From Paenibacillus arenosi (GTDB taxonomy: Bacteria > Bacillota > Bacilli > Paenibacillales > Paenibacillaceae), in contig NZ_JACYTN010000021.1 in NCBI RefSeq assembly GCF_014841135.1, positions 25,895 to 89,894 of the forward strand: a stretch of 64,000 nucleotides of DNA. The letters are read 5' to 3'. The notes beneath the pieces were generated by a model. The model did not search any database and was not told where the DNA came from. It saw only the letters and a list, made by a program, of their open reading frames with translations. The translations under genes were made by a program, and so were the position numbers. Within the stretch, counting starts at the first letter, position 1; each line of letters starts with the position of its first letter. Shown here piece after piece: positions 1 to 7,884 of the stretch.

Positions 1-2166
1 TTGACCAGGATAGATACCTGTTACTGCACTACTCAAAAGGTTAGAGGCATCAGATATAGCCGTCTGAAGACCTGTGTTATCTACACCGTTAAAATTAAAA
101 CGAATATGATGTGTAGCCTCCGATGAATTCCCTTGGTTCGTAGTGACTACTTTTACTTTAGCCTTCACGAACTGCGATAAATCGCTTACTACAAACTGGG
201 TAACCCGGCTGTTCGCCGCTTTGTTCTCACTGACAACCTCTTCATTTTTAATCACACCGCCCAATTCCATTTGCAATTCCTTAACAGAAGAACTGTCGGT
301 AATCGTCAATCTCACAATTTGTTGCCCATCTTTTTGTGGAATCACCTGTGCAGGTTTAACGAACTTCCCATCAACCGTCGCAAATGCTTCCTCACTAGCG
401 TGAAGAGTGGAGAAATACAAATCATATTCAACTAGGGCTACTACTTTGAATGCATCGAAAGCTATCTTCAGCTTCGTTTCCGCTTGTAAAATAGCAGGCC
501 TCTCCGCATTCAGATTTTCCGAAATTGGCGTTGCTTCTTGAATAGCTACTTCTAGTTCTGCTTTAGCCTTATCAAAAGCTGCTTGTTCTGCATTAGGATG
601 CTTAGGTGCATCTTTGTATTTTCGTTGCGCAGATGCAAGAGATTGCTGCAATCTTTCATGAATGATTCGGTTGAAGCTAAGGTATAAAGAATGCTTCTCC
701 CCATTGACCTTAAACGTAATGTGGCCCAGCCCAGACCACTGGGTATCCTTATCTGCATCTGAATTTTTAAGGGCCCATTGATACACAGTATTACCTAACG
801 GACGATTCGGATGAATCGTGACAGCGGACAGCATATTGACTTGTTCAAACAAATCAGGACTTCGGTAAGTTCCATCATCCCATGGCATAAACCAATACAC
901 TTTATTTTCATCTGGAGTAACATTCAGTGTAATATTTGCCCGAGCCCCTCCCAATGATTCTTTGTTAGCCAATCCCGTAATCGTGGTCACCACTGAATTT
1001 ACTTTACTTGCTTGAGCGGATTCAATCTTTGTTTCACTCGGCGTATCTAGTACATACAAACGCAGCTCTTCACTTGCAACATATCTATTTTTAATAGACC
1101 TGTCATAATAAGAATTAATTGCCCTCACTACGTTGTCTACTTCTCTTTGTGTTGCTAGTGGATTGCCTACAATTTTATTACCTAATGTTACTCTTTCTTG
1201 TAATCCGCTAATATGCTCGTGCGGGTATTCCCCCTCAACAATTCCAACAAGCCCACCGCCAGGTGTCCCATTTGCTTGCCCGTTGGCTGTTGCAGTGCTA
1301 AGGAATGTTGTCATAGAAGCTATTATTTTTTTCAGTTCCGCCTTATTCGCTTGCTTTTGCAGAGATTGAAAATGAGCAAGCTGTTGATTCAGCTCTGCAT
1401 GGATAACCCCATAAGCCGCTTCATCTCCTGGAGTTGTTTGCGCTAATTTGGTTTCCGCATTGGTAATCGCCACTTTCAAAACTTCACGGCTGCCAACCGG
1501 ATACTGCCCTAAATTCGGACCTTCCACACTGGAATCATATACAGATTTGGTTACGGACACCAATTCATTAAGCTTGTCCAACGTAACAGGTCCAATGACA
1601 GGTCCGCCATTCCCCGGATCGCTCCCACCGTTGTTTGGAAGCTGACTAGTATCGATGCTAATTTGTGCATGATACGAATAGTTATACGATACAAATTGAT
1701 GATCAATGTGCATAGCAATATCCTGTAATTTAGAAATATCCGAGATACCATAACGTAAGATTTTTCTGGAAGCGTCTGCTCCGTTGCTTACGGCAGCATC
1801 TATATAACCTGTTTTGTCTTGAATAACTGAATTAACAATTGTTGCTTTAGGGACACCCGCTGGCCGATACCCTAAGTACTTAAAATGACCAAAGCTCTCT
1901 GTTTCAATATCATGTTCGAACCAGATTATCCCATTCTGTACGATTAATTTTCCTTTTGTTCCGGGTATTTTCATATACGTATTAGCTGCCGATACATTTG
2001 TCTGTCCATCCTCAAGAAAGTTAAAATCAACTACATACTCGCCATTGGGAATAGATGAATTCGTCAAGCTGGCTGACGCGGCTGCTACAATGCCAACTGG
2101 TACAAGCGTTATGAGTAAGCTCAATGTTAGACATATTAACGCTGATTTTTTAAACCACTTTTTCAA
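1..2166 (-). CDS. Multidomain NEAT-type haem/iron surface protein (3' end outside window)
   Basis: I translated this frame directly: it stays open for 722 codons from a TTG start to the window edge, so the C-terminus is missing. The start follows a GAGGGG ribosome site. Residues 1-33 form a signal peptide. Residues about 35-150 resemble a NEAT domain, with an early EYVVDFNFLEDG strand, TYMKIPG, and a late tyrosine-rich strand SYNYSYHAQISID like the NEAT haem-binding strand. A Gly-rich linker (GGSDPGNGG) and helical FIVAR-like segments follow. Near residues 600-700 there is a second NEAT-like stretch (EYDLYFSTLHASEEAFATVDG, ending HHIRFNFNG). A perfect 7-1-7 Fur box lies upstream. NEAT proteins bind or relay haem at the cell wall, and the Fur box fits induction under iron starvation. 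The sorting or S-layer anchor would lie outside the window. Confidence 0.8.
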   Translation of the reverse strand, partial: MKKWFKKSALICLTLSLLITLVPVGIVAAASASLTNSSIPNGEYVVDFNFLEDGQTNVSAANTYMKIPGTKGKLIVQNGIIWFEHDIETESFGHFKYLGYRPAGVPKATIVNSVIQDKTGYIDAAVSNGADASRKILRYGISDISKLQDIAMHIDHQFVSYNYSYHAQISIDTSQLPNNGGSDPGNGGPVIGPVTLDKLNELVSVTKSVYDSSVEGPNLGQYPVGSREVLKVAITNAETKLAQTTPGDEAAYGVIHAELNQQLAHFQSLQKQANKAELKKIIASMTTFLSTATANGQANGTPGGGLVGIVEGEYPHEHISGLQERVTLGNKIVGNPLATQREVDNVVRAINSYYDRSIKNRYVASEELRLYVLDTPSETKIESAQASKVNSVVTTITGLANKESLGGARANITLNVTPDENKVYWFMPWDDGTYRSPDLFEQVNMLSAVTIHPNRPLGNTVYQWALKNSDADKDTQWSGLGHITFKVNGEKHSLYLSFNRIIHERLQQSLASAQRKYKDAPKHPNAEQAAFDKAKAELEVAIQEATPISENLNAERPAILQAETKLKIAFDAFKVVALVEYDLYFSTLHASEEAFATVDGKFVKPAQVIPQKDGQQIVRLTITDSSSVKELQMELGGVIKNEEVVSENKAANSRVTQFVVSDLSQFVKAKVKVVTTNQGNSSEATHHIRFNFNGVDNTGLQTAISDASNLLSSAVTGIYPGQ

Positions 2167-2194
2167 TGGTATACACCCCTCAACATAAATATAT

Positions 2195-2251
2195 TTAATT
2201 GTTCGGCACTACTATTGCTACTGCATAAACGATGCAGACCATCAACCTCCT
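2195..2251 (-). other. NEAT-gene leader: AGGAGG, possible 15-aa peptide and hairpin
   Basis: On the minus strand AGGAGG (2246-2251) stands 3 nt before an ATG (2242) that opens a 15-codon frame, MVCIVYAVAIVVPNN, ending with TAA at 2195. A perfect 6-bp stem (CTGCAT/ATGCAG, 2221-2237) falls inside this frame. The ribosome-site spacing is short, so translation is doubtful. It may be a leader peptide, an mRNA stabiliser or chance. Confidence 0.25.
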
Positions 2252-2332
2252 TTTCGATAAATACTTTTGGGAAACTAGTGACCGAATGTCGTGGCGCCGT
2301 TAACGTCCCTAAAATGTGTTATGTGCCCAACC

Positions 2333-2352
2333 AAAAATGATAATCATTATCA
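2333..2352 (-). promoter_or_regulatory. Fur box upstream of the NEAT gene
   Basis: TGATAATCATTATCA (2338-2352) is a perfect 7-1-7 Fur inverted repeat, and the wider 19-mer matches the classical Fur consensus at 17 positions. It lies about 170 bp before the NEAT start. The divergent sequence to the right has no nearby plus-strand gene, so the NEAT gene is the likely target. Confidence 0.85.
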
Positions 2353-2520
2353 GTTGCTGAGCAAAAAAAATAGCTGCTTTCGCTGCTACTTAAGACGTGA
2401 CTACATTCAGCTCTTAGCTTACAAGTCAATTATGAACGGAGTATGAACTTTAGATTACACTTTTTGTCGCATTATGCTGTCTAGAGCCGATAGTTTAAAG
2501 TGAACAATCTTATATTTACA

Positions 2521-2557
2521 AATAAAAGAACACCTAGACATTACTGTCTGGATGTTC
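2521..2557 (-). terminator. Terminator of the prolyl hydroxylase gene
   Basis: Imperfect 13-nt arms (2528-2540 and 2545-2557) are followed on the minus strand by a U-rich TTCTTTTATT. It sits 50 bp after the hydroxylase stop. Its arm sequence closely resembles the ssrA terminator at 5266-5306. Confidence 0.7.
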
Positions 2558-2607
2558 ATCACATTCGAATAGATATCGTCCTTACTCAACTGCATCCGTA
2601 TCTAAAA

Positions 2608-3249
2608 TTACCGAAATGTTTGTCTTCTCATCCACATTGTTGCAACCCACTTCTCACCTTTAACTACGGGTGTACCTGCATGTAAGGTAGACTCATTTAA
2701 TTCCTGATTACTATAAAAATATTCAAAGTATACAGCCGTACCTTTGTTAGGGAAAACAGACAGATTAAGCATAGGGAATGTCGTGGCGCCGCCTTCCTCT
2801 ACATTATTCAAATACATGACAAGCGTACTAATTCGATTGTTACCACTCGCTCGGCTCGTATCTGCAAAATAATCATAATGGGGTTTATACTCTTGACCAG
2901 GTGTGTATTGAAGAACTTGCAAACCATCGCCATGCTCAATAGGAATGTTCATAATCTGAGAGATGCGCTTTTCAATCTTTGCAACCGTCTCACTCTCTTC
3001 ACAGAACACTCCACTGCTCGTTCTAATTTGATTGACTGAACGATCTTCACCTATTTTGGAACGCTGCATTCTCTCCCTTGATTGTTCAATAAGCTCATCG
3101 CACTCTTCATCGCTAAGCACATTCCCTAATACGACAACCAGTGGTTGCTCATACTTCGCAACAATTCGAACTTCGCGATCCTCGGTCTTGATCGTATTTC
3201 CAACGTGATCAAATATTGTCTGTTCCTTCTCTGTCGTGTTCCCTATCAT
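2608..3249 (-). CDS. 2-oxoglutarate/Fe(II) prolyl 4-hydroxylase
   Basis: The 213-residue product is a single-domain Fe(II)/2-oxoglutarate dioxygenase of the prolyl 4-hydroxylase type known from Bacillus anthracis. The iron ligands are visible as H124 and D126 in PHYDYF and H190 in LHAG. K200 (VKGEKW) should bind the 2-oxoglutarate carboxylate. A distal LVMYLNNVEEGGATTFP strand is typical of the family. The expected reaction is hydroxylation of peptidyl proline, with collagen-like or other Pro-rich substrates possible; no such substrate is encoded nearby. There is no signal peptide, so it acts in the cytoplasm. It is transcribed alone and ends in its own terminator. The function is assigned with confidence, the substrate is not. 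Confidence 0.88.
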   Translation of the reverse strand: MIGNTTEKEQTIFDHVGNTIKTEDREVRIVAKYEQPLVVVLGNVLSDEECDELIEQSRERMQRSKIGEDRSVNQIRTSSGVFCEESETVAKIEKRISQIMNIPIEHGDGLQVLQYTPGQEYKPHYDYFADTSRASGNNRISTLVMYLNNVEEGGATTFPMLNLSVFPNKGTAVYFEYFYSNQELNESTLHAGTPVVKGEKWVATMWMRRQTFR

Positions 3250-3490
3250 GCTTATGCATCTCCCATATCATGGAATCCATATCAATGATAACATACCATA
3301 AAATGGTTAAGTTGCGTGATTAACGTAATAAAAATTATAGGATTAAACGTATTGAAATACCTAGTACTGATATCTATACGTGAACGTAGCTGCTATACTC
3401 AAACATTTGCAAAATTCTTTATAAAACATAGAAGGAAAGGAGAAACTTATTAAGGAAACTAGTAAGGAAGTCAAACTATAGGAGGCCATT

Positions 3491-3886
3491 ATGGGAAGAA
3501 TCGTTCATTTTGAAATTCACGTAGACGACATGGAGCGTGCTAAAAAGTTTTACGGCGAAGTATTTGGATGGACATTTGAGGATTGGAGCGAATATGCAGG
3601 AATGCCCTATTACGGAGCTGTGACAGGAGATACGAACGAAATGGGCATCAATGGTGCTTTGATGCAGCGCAAAGGTCCGTCTCCAGAACCATGTCAAGCT
3701 ATGAATGGTTATGCATGTACAATTGGTATAGAGGACTATGATTCTACTGAAGCAAAGATTATTAATCTTGGGGGAAAGGTTGCACTACCAAAGTACGCAC
3801 TTCCGGGAATGGCATGGCAAGGGTACTATATTGACACAGAAGGAAATGTATTTGGTCTTCATCAGCCAGATAAAAACGCTAAATAA
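3491..3886 (+). CDS. VOC (glyoxalase/bleomycin-resistance fold) family protein
   Basis: A strong TAGGAGG site 6 nt before the ATG supports this start. The 131-residue protein begins GRIVHFEIHVDDMERAKKFYGEVFGW, the hallmark first beta-alpha-beta unit of VOC proteins. It ends YYIDTEGNVFGLHQPD, the usual final strand with a conserved Glu/Asp region. The two halves correspond to two VOC modules. Members include glyoxalases, dioxygenases and resistance proteins, and many stay uncharacterised. The exact reaction cannot be read from sequence. It is the only plus-strand gene in this accessory stretch and stands alone. Confidence 0.85.
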   Translation: MGRIVHFEIHVDDMERAKKFYGEVFGWTFEDWSEYAGMPYYGAVTGDTNEMGINGALMQRKGPSPEPCQAMNGYACTIGIEDYDSTEAKIINLGGKVALPKYALPGMAWQGYYIDTEGNVFGLHQPDKNAK

Positions 3887-3973
3887 TAACTCAGTTAAAA
3901 TTGATTCAGGATATGTAACTTTTGATGGAATTATAGAGTCTGAGATGAAACGTTAGTAGTGTAACGAAATGAT

Positions 3974-4038
3974 GTGCACCCCTTAGAATTGACATTGGAA
4001 AAACCCCTTGCTTTAACCGATGAATTCTAGGGGTGCAC
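3974..4038. repeat. 65-bp element with 16-17-bp inverted ends
   Basis: The ends GTGCACCCCTTAGAATT and AATTCTAGGGGTGCAC are near-perfect inverse copies with one unpaired base. The interior carries AAAAACCCCTTG. It could be a bidirectional terminator for the VOC gene and the minus-strand gene at 4140. The GTGCACCCC tips also resemble ends of some IS3-family elements, so it may be a tiny internally deleted insertion sequence. No target duplication is evident. Confidence 0.5.
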
Positions 4039-4139
4039 TTCACTTACGATCTGGGTGTTGATGATTTTGGTAGAGGTGTACCGTAGCTTTGCAGCTCCAC
4101 CATTCGTTACTTCAGATTCCGTCTAAAGCGCAATTACCA

Positions 4140-4448
4140 TTAGCCTTCTACATATTGCGCATTGAAGTGATCTGCTATTTCTAACATCTTTTGAAAAATA
4201 ACCTCGTGCGATACTGCTACATAAAGATCTCCCTCATAATAGCGGAATGGAATTGTAGCCTCTCCTACATGCCAAAGAAAAAAATCTCCTTGGATCGTCA
4301 TGGTCGTTTCAGCCGATCGGAAGGAATACTCCTTTGTATATTCAAAATCTGGTTGAGTTTCAAAATAGCTTTTAAACTCATCAACAGACATCATTTGATC
4401 AGGTTGATTACCATCCGCATTTCTCGTAATTCGATATCTAGTATTCAT
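4140..4448 (-). CDS. Hypothetical protein, 102 aa
   Basis: I do not recognise this family. The product is soluble, acidic and mixed alpha/beta in appearance. It has a central TTMTIQGDFFLWHVGEATIPFRYYEGDLYVAVS stretch that looks like consecutive beta strands, then an alpha-helical end (EVIFQKMLEIADHFNAQY). There is no signal peptide or membrane segment. A GGGGG run about 12 nt before the ATG could serve as a weak ribosome site. It lies between the 65-bp inverted repeat and another unknown gene on the same strand, about 100 bp apart. The compositional pattern supports a real gene. Confidence 0.55.
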   Translation of the reverse strand: MNTRYRITRNADGNQPDQMMSVDEFKSYFETQPDFEYTKEYSFRSAETTMTIQGDFFLWHVGEATIPFRYYEGDLYVAVSHEVIFQKMLEIADHFNAQYVEG

Positions 4449-4551
4449 ATTTATTTTGTACCCCCACTACCTTTATACGTTACCCCTATTGTATACGATA
4501 CAGATAAGAAAACGCCACTTTCTATGAATGTGGTCACAGTTTTGATATAGC

Positions 4552-4893
4552 CTATAGAGAAAAATCGGTGATACCCTTCTTATATGCATATTTCAATGTA
4601 TAAGTTTCTTCTTTTCCATAGGGCATTGTAGCGATTTTAATACGAGTATAATCAAGCCTACTCTCTTTTAAAACTCTCTTCACCAAGGCAATACCTCGTT
4701 CTTCTTCCGTAACAACACAAAAAATATTAAGAGCATACTTTTTCGAATCGGAAATGCACTTCCCCATATCGGAGCCATCAACATAGCCTAAATCAGCCTC
4801 TGCTAGAGCTCTCTCCAAGTATTCCATTACATTTTCTCTTAACCAGTGATCACGTTGACTGCCTTTGGCACTTTTCAGTGGATATTGTACCAC
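4552..4893 (-). CDS. Hypothetical protein, 113 aa (GTG start, possibly truncated)
   Basis: The frame opens at GTG (4893) two codons after an in-frame stop, and no good ribosome site precedes it, so the 5' end may have been lost. The sequence has an N-terminal helix (WLRENVMEYLERALAEADLGYVDGSDMG), a predicted strand YALNIFCVVTEEERGIALVKRVLKE, and a final positively charged segment. The beta-alpha-beta pattern resembles small conserved proteins found near toxin-immunity loci, but I cannot name a family. It lies between the unknown gene at 4140 and the tmRNA scar. Confidence 0.5.
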   Translation of the reverse strand: MVQYPLKSAKGSQRDHWLRENVMEYLERALAEADLGYVDGSDMGKCISDSKKYALNIFCVVTEEERGIALVKRVLKESRLDYTRIKIATMPYGKEETYTLKYAYKKGITDFSL

Positions 4894-5034
4894 TAATCAG
4901 AATTTTTCACTCATTCAGATTCACCAACCCTTCACAGTTTATATATGTAATCCTGTCGCGTGAGTGGGGATTCAGCGCTACCAATGAATAATTTGAATGA
5001 AGAAAAGGAGCTTTGTACAAGAGGGTACTTATTA

Positions 5035-5095
5035 CCACCAGCAAGAATATCATCCTCATCCGGATGATGTTCTTGCTGGTGGAGGCGAGGAGAGT
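5035..5095. repeat. Duplicated tmRNA 3' end with long hairpin (possible integration scar)
   Basis: TGGTGGAGGCGAGG at 5077-5090 repeats the ssrA 3' end at 5316-5329 exactly, and over 19 nt (5077-5095 against 5316-5334) only one base differs. The same block is the right arm of a 13-bp perfect inverted repeat (5035-5047 with 5070-5082), with a second 7-bp stem inside. tmRNA genes are common targets of tyrosine integrases, which leave direct repeats of the 3' end. Here only about 240 bp separates the copies, so any element has been lost. Confidence 0.55.
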
Positions 5096-5265
5096 ACCGG
5101 TATTTCCATTAACCTTGCTCACGATGCTTATTCTCCGCCGCCGATATTAGAGGTTGGATATCGATGCCGTGCTCGTTCGTGATGTCATTCCCTCTGATGC
5201 TCTTTCATTCACTCCCTACGCGCGGAACTGAACCTCTGACAGGAATCCTCTCCCTTTTTTACTCC

Positions 5266-5306
5266 AAAAAAAAAGAACACCCAGACCTCTTGCGGTCTGG
5301 GTGTTC
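5266..5306 (-). terminator. ssrA terminator
   Basis: A perfect 12-bp stem (5275-5286 with 5295-5306) is followed on the minus strand by nine U residues. It begins 10 nt after the CCA end of tmRNA. Confidence 0.92.
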
Positions 5307-5315
5307 ATGGTTTTT

Positions 5316-5679
5316 TGGTGGAGGCGAGGGGAGTCGAACCCCTGTCCGAAGATAACGGCACATGAGCTTCTACGGGTGTAGTGACAGTATTGATGTCACC
5401 CTAGGAACTCCCTGTCACCGGATTCCCTTCAGGTCAGCCTGATTATCTTCTTCAGCACACCCCAGGCGGAGATGTGACAGCGTATCCCACTAAAGTTGAG
5501 CCCCTATCCCGCCACATGGGCGATGGAGAGTAGAGGCACGCTAACAGGTTATTAAGCTGCTAAAGCGTAGTTGTTTTGTGTTTTGCCGTTTAATAGGCTT
5601 TAGCGTTGATGAAGTGGACGCGTCCCCACTACCCGCTACCCATGCTCGAACTATCCCCGTCGAATCCAAAAACGCCCCC
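5316..5679 (-). ncRNA. ssrA: Transfer-messenger RNA (tmRNA)
   Basis: The 364-nt RNA begins GGGGGCG and ends CGCCTCCACCA, which pair as a 7-bp acceptor stem including one G-U. The 3' part has the T-arm GGGGTTCGACTCCCC. The internal tag frame reads GKTQNNYALAA and ends with two UAA stops, matching the ALAA end that marks proteins for ClpXP and related proteases. tmRNA rescues stalled ribosomes together with SmpB, whose gene lies 293 bp upstream on the same strand. CCA is encoded. The 3' end is partly duplicated at 5077. Confidence 0.96.
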
Positions 5680-5972
5680 ATAGTGTAAGCGACTGGCTCA
5701 CCCATCTGGGGTTACCGTCTTTAGATTAAGGAAGTCGAAGCATCGATAGAATGTATCGTATGTTCAAACTCAAACCTTATTCTATTATCAAGGTACCGGC
5801 GGCTTCAGCATGTTCTGTTGACCGCCGCCGATGAATTTATTATAACACAGTTTTATTATAAGTGTTAGTGATCTTCTTACCAGTGCTGCTACCTGCTTCC
5901 TTGGGTGACCTTGCTAAGCCAAGGCAACGTTAAACGACCCACAATAAGCTGTATAGCACACTATAACCTTGC

Positions 5973-6446
5973 TTAATACTTCTGCTTCTCACGCAGCGCA
6001 CGCTGGATTTGACGCTCAGCATCACGCTTCGCAGACGTTTCACGCTTGTCGTAGTTCTTCTTACCACGGCCAAGGCCGATCAGCAGCTTCGCATAGCCAT
6101 TACGTGTATAAATTTTAAGCGGCACAAGCGTATAGCCTTCCTGCTTCGTCTGTCCAAGCAGCTTCATAATTTGCGACTTATGCAGCAGCAGCTTACGTGC
6201 ACGTGTAGGATCCGTCGGATTGTGGCGATTGCCCTGCTCGAACGGACTAATATGCAAATTGTTTACGAATGCTTCGCCATTCCGGATCGTCGCGAACGCA
6301 TCACTCATATTCGCTCTGCCATTGCGCAAAGACTTAATCTCCGTACCTGTCAGCACGATACCCGCCTCATACGTATCCTCAATAAAATAATCGTGGGACG
6401 CCTTCTTGTTCTGAGCCAGCGGCTTGCTCTCAACCTTCTTCGACAT
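5973..6446 (-). CDS. smpB: SsrA-binding protein SmpB
   Basis: The product binds tmRNA and delivers it to stalled ribosomes for trans-translation. The 157-residue length is standard. Recognisable blocks are [28 protein letters not shown] near the N-terminus, the [15 protein letters not shown] loop, and the basic C-terminal tail ([28 protein letters not shown]) that folds into the ribosomal mRNA channel. The start is preceded by GGAGGGT about 6 nt upstream. The gene sits directly upstream of ssrA on the same strand, the usual Bacillales order (secG-rnr-smpB-ssrA). Here an mgtC-like gene is inserted between rnr and smpB. Confidence 0.97.
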   Translation of the reverse strand: MSKKVESKPLAQNKKASHDYFIEDTYEAGIVLTGTEIKSLRNGRANMSDAFATIRNGEAFVNNLHISPFEQGNRHNPTDPTRARKLLLHKSQIMKLLGQTKQEGYTLVPLKIYTRNGYAKLLIGLGRGKKNYDKRETSAKRDAERQIQRALREKQKY

Positions 6447-6656
6447 AACCTACCCTCCATTGCTGAGCATAATCATCACCCGCCAGAACAGCTGCCCCAG
6501 CAAAGTGTAGAATAATATTATACCAAATGGATGGGGTTGCCTACAACATCTAAGTATCTCTCAAAGCGAAACCTTGTCCGATTCCTGTTCTGAACAGACC
6601 AGACGCAGACCAAGACGCTCCAATGACACCACATGCAAGCTCGATGACCTCAACCC

Positions 6657-7499
6657 TTACTTCCCTCGGACTTCAATAACTTCGTCCATGGCCGCAAGCC
6701 GCTCCACCACATCGACCGCATCAACCTTCGGTGGAATGACAACCTCCAGCTTGAGTGAGGTTTGACGCTTCATCGTCACCGTTTCCTTAAGTTCAACCCC
6801 ATCCACATTTCCAGACTGCGCACCGTGTGCACCTGTTGTGCCTGTTCCATTAGCTCCAACTATTCCGGACGACACTTCAACTCCGCCAGATCCAACCTCA
6901 CTCTGCTGCCACACCTTGCGCGACTGTGCACCGATCTCCTTCGTAACATCAACTCGATCTATCTCAACCTTCATCGAAGCAAGCGTCTCACGAATCGAAG
7001 GTAGCAGCGTTCCATCATCCATACCACGAATGCGGAACGTATAATGAAGACTCGCCGCGCGGCCTTGGAACTCCATTTTATTCATAAGCCAAAGTGCAAT
7101 AATTGTAAGTACACATGTCAGTAAAGCACCATAATAAAAGCCCGCGCCAACCGATAATCCAATCGCAGCCGCAACCCATATCGATGCCGCTGTCGTAAGT
7201 CCTTTTACAGATAATCCGTCGCGAATAATCGTCCCTGCGCCAAGAAATCCAATACCGCTTATCACTTGCGCAGATAAACGAGCCGGGTCCATACGTACAT
7301 TATCTTCGTCCACGAACATAGAGAACCCGTATAAAGATAACAGCATAATAAGTGCGGAGCCCATACTTACGAGCATGTGCGTACGTACACCTGCTGCGTG
7401 GCGACTGCGTTCCCTCTCCAATCCGATAATACCACCTAGCAGTGCAGCCAGTACGAGTCGCTGTGTCAACGGCCACCAATCGATAACCCATGGGTTCAT
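6657..7499 (-). CDS. MgtC/SapB family membrane protein
   Basis: The N-terminal half (about residues 8-125) has four to five membrane helices and the family signature LGGIIGLERERSRHAAGVRTHML, followed by QVISGIGFLGAGTI. The C-terminal half (about 135-280) is cytoplasmic and of the ACT-like type, interrupted by a Gly/Thr-rich insert (GSGGVEVSSGIVGANGTG) that is not usual in the family. MgtC proteins are linked to survival in low magnesium and to control of membrane energetics, but the biochemical activity is unsettled. There is no obvious M-box upstream. It interrupts the conserved rnr-smpB adjacency, which suggests a later insertion. Confidence 0.88.
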   Translation of the reverse strand: MNPWVIDWWPLTQRLVLAALLGGIIGLERERSRHAAGVRTHMLVSMGSALIMLLSLYGFSMFVDEDNVRMDPARLSAQVISGIGFLGAGTIIRDGLSVKGLTTAASIWVAAAIGLSVGAGFYYGALLTCVLTIIALWLMNKMEFQGRAASLHYTFRIRGMDDGTLLPSIRETLASMKVEIDRVDVTKEIGAQSRKVWQQSEVGSGGVEVSSGIVGANGTGTTGAHGAQSGNVDGVELKETVTMKRQTSLKLEVVIPPKVDAVDVVERLAAMDEVIEVRGK

Positions 7500-7884
7500 T
7501 GCTGCATCGCTCCTTTTCTCACTCTTATTATATATATGATTGCTTCCATATATATGATCGTAATGATTAATCCATTTAATTATTTAGTACCTGTATTAAT
7601 TTCGTAATACATAACGATTACAAAATTTGCTCATAAAGACTTTCAACGTCTTCATTGTATTTCCTGCATACGTTAACCCTATAACAATATGCAAAGAACC
7701 TTCGACACCACGACAAAAGTGGAACTGAAGGTTCTTTACATCAATCATCAATCCTTTATTACTTAAGTTCGCTAACTATATACCCCATAACAACCTGCAC
7801 CAATTGAATCAAATCAAGACACGGCCAACAGCAACTTACTTCGCTCTACTCACTCATGTCAGAAAAGATACTCAACTGTTACTA
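7500..7884. other. Gene-free spacer between mgtC-like gene and rnr
   Basis: This AT-rich stretch contains the rnr terminator hairpin (7693-7737) and, nearer the mgtC-like start, an imperfect ATATATATG/CATATATAT dyad. I see no supportable gene. Confidence 0.6.
7693..7737 (-). terminator. Terminator-like hairpin downstream of rnr
   Basis: Perfect 11-nt arms (AAAGAACCTTC at 7693-7703, GAAGGTTCTTT at 7727-7737) enclose a second CCAC/GTGG stem. The following U-tract on the minus strand is weak. Confidence 0.65.
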
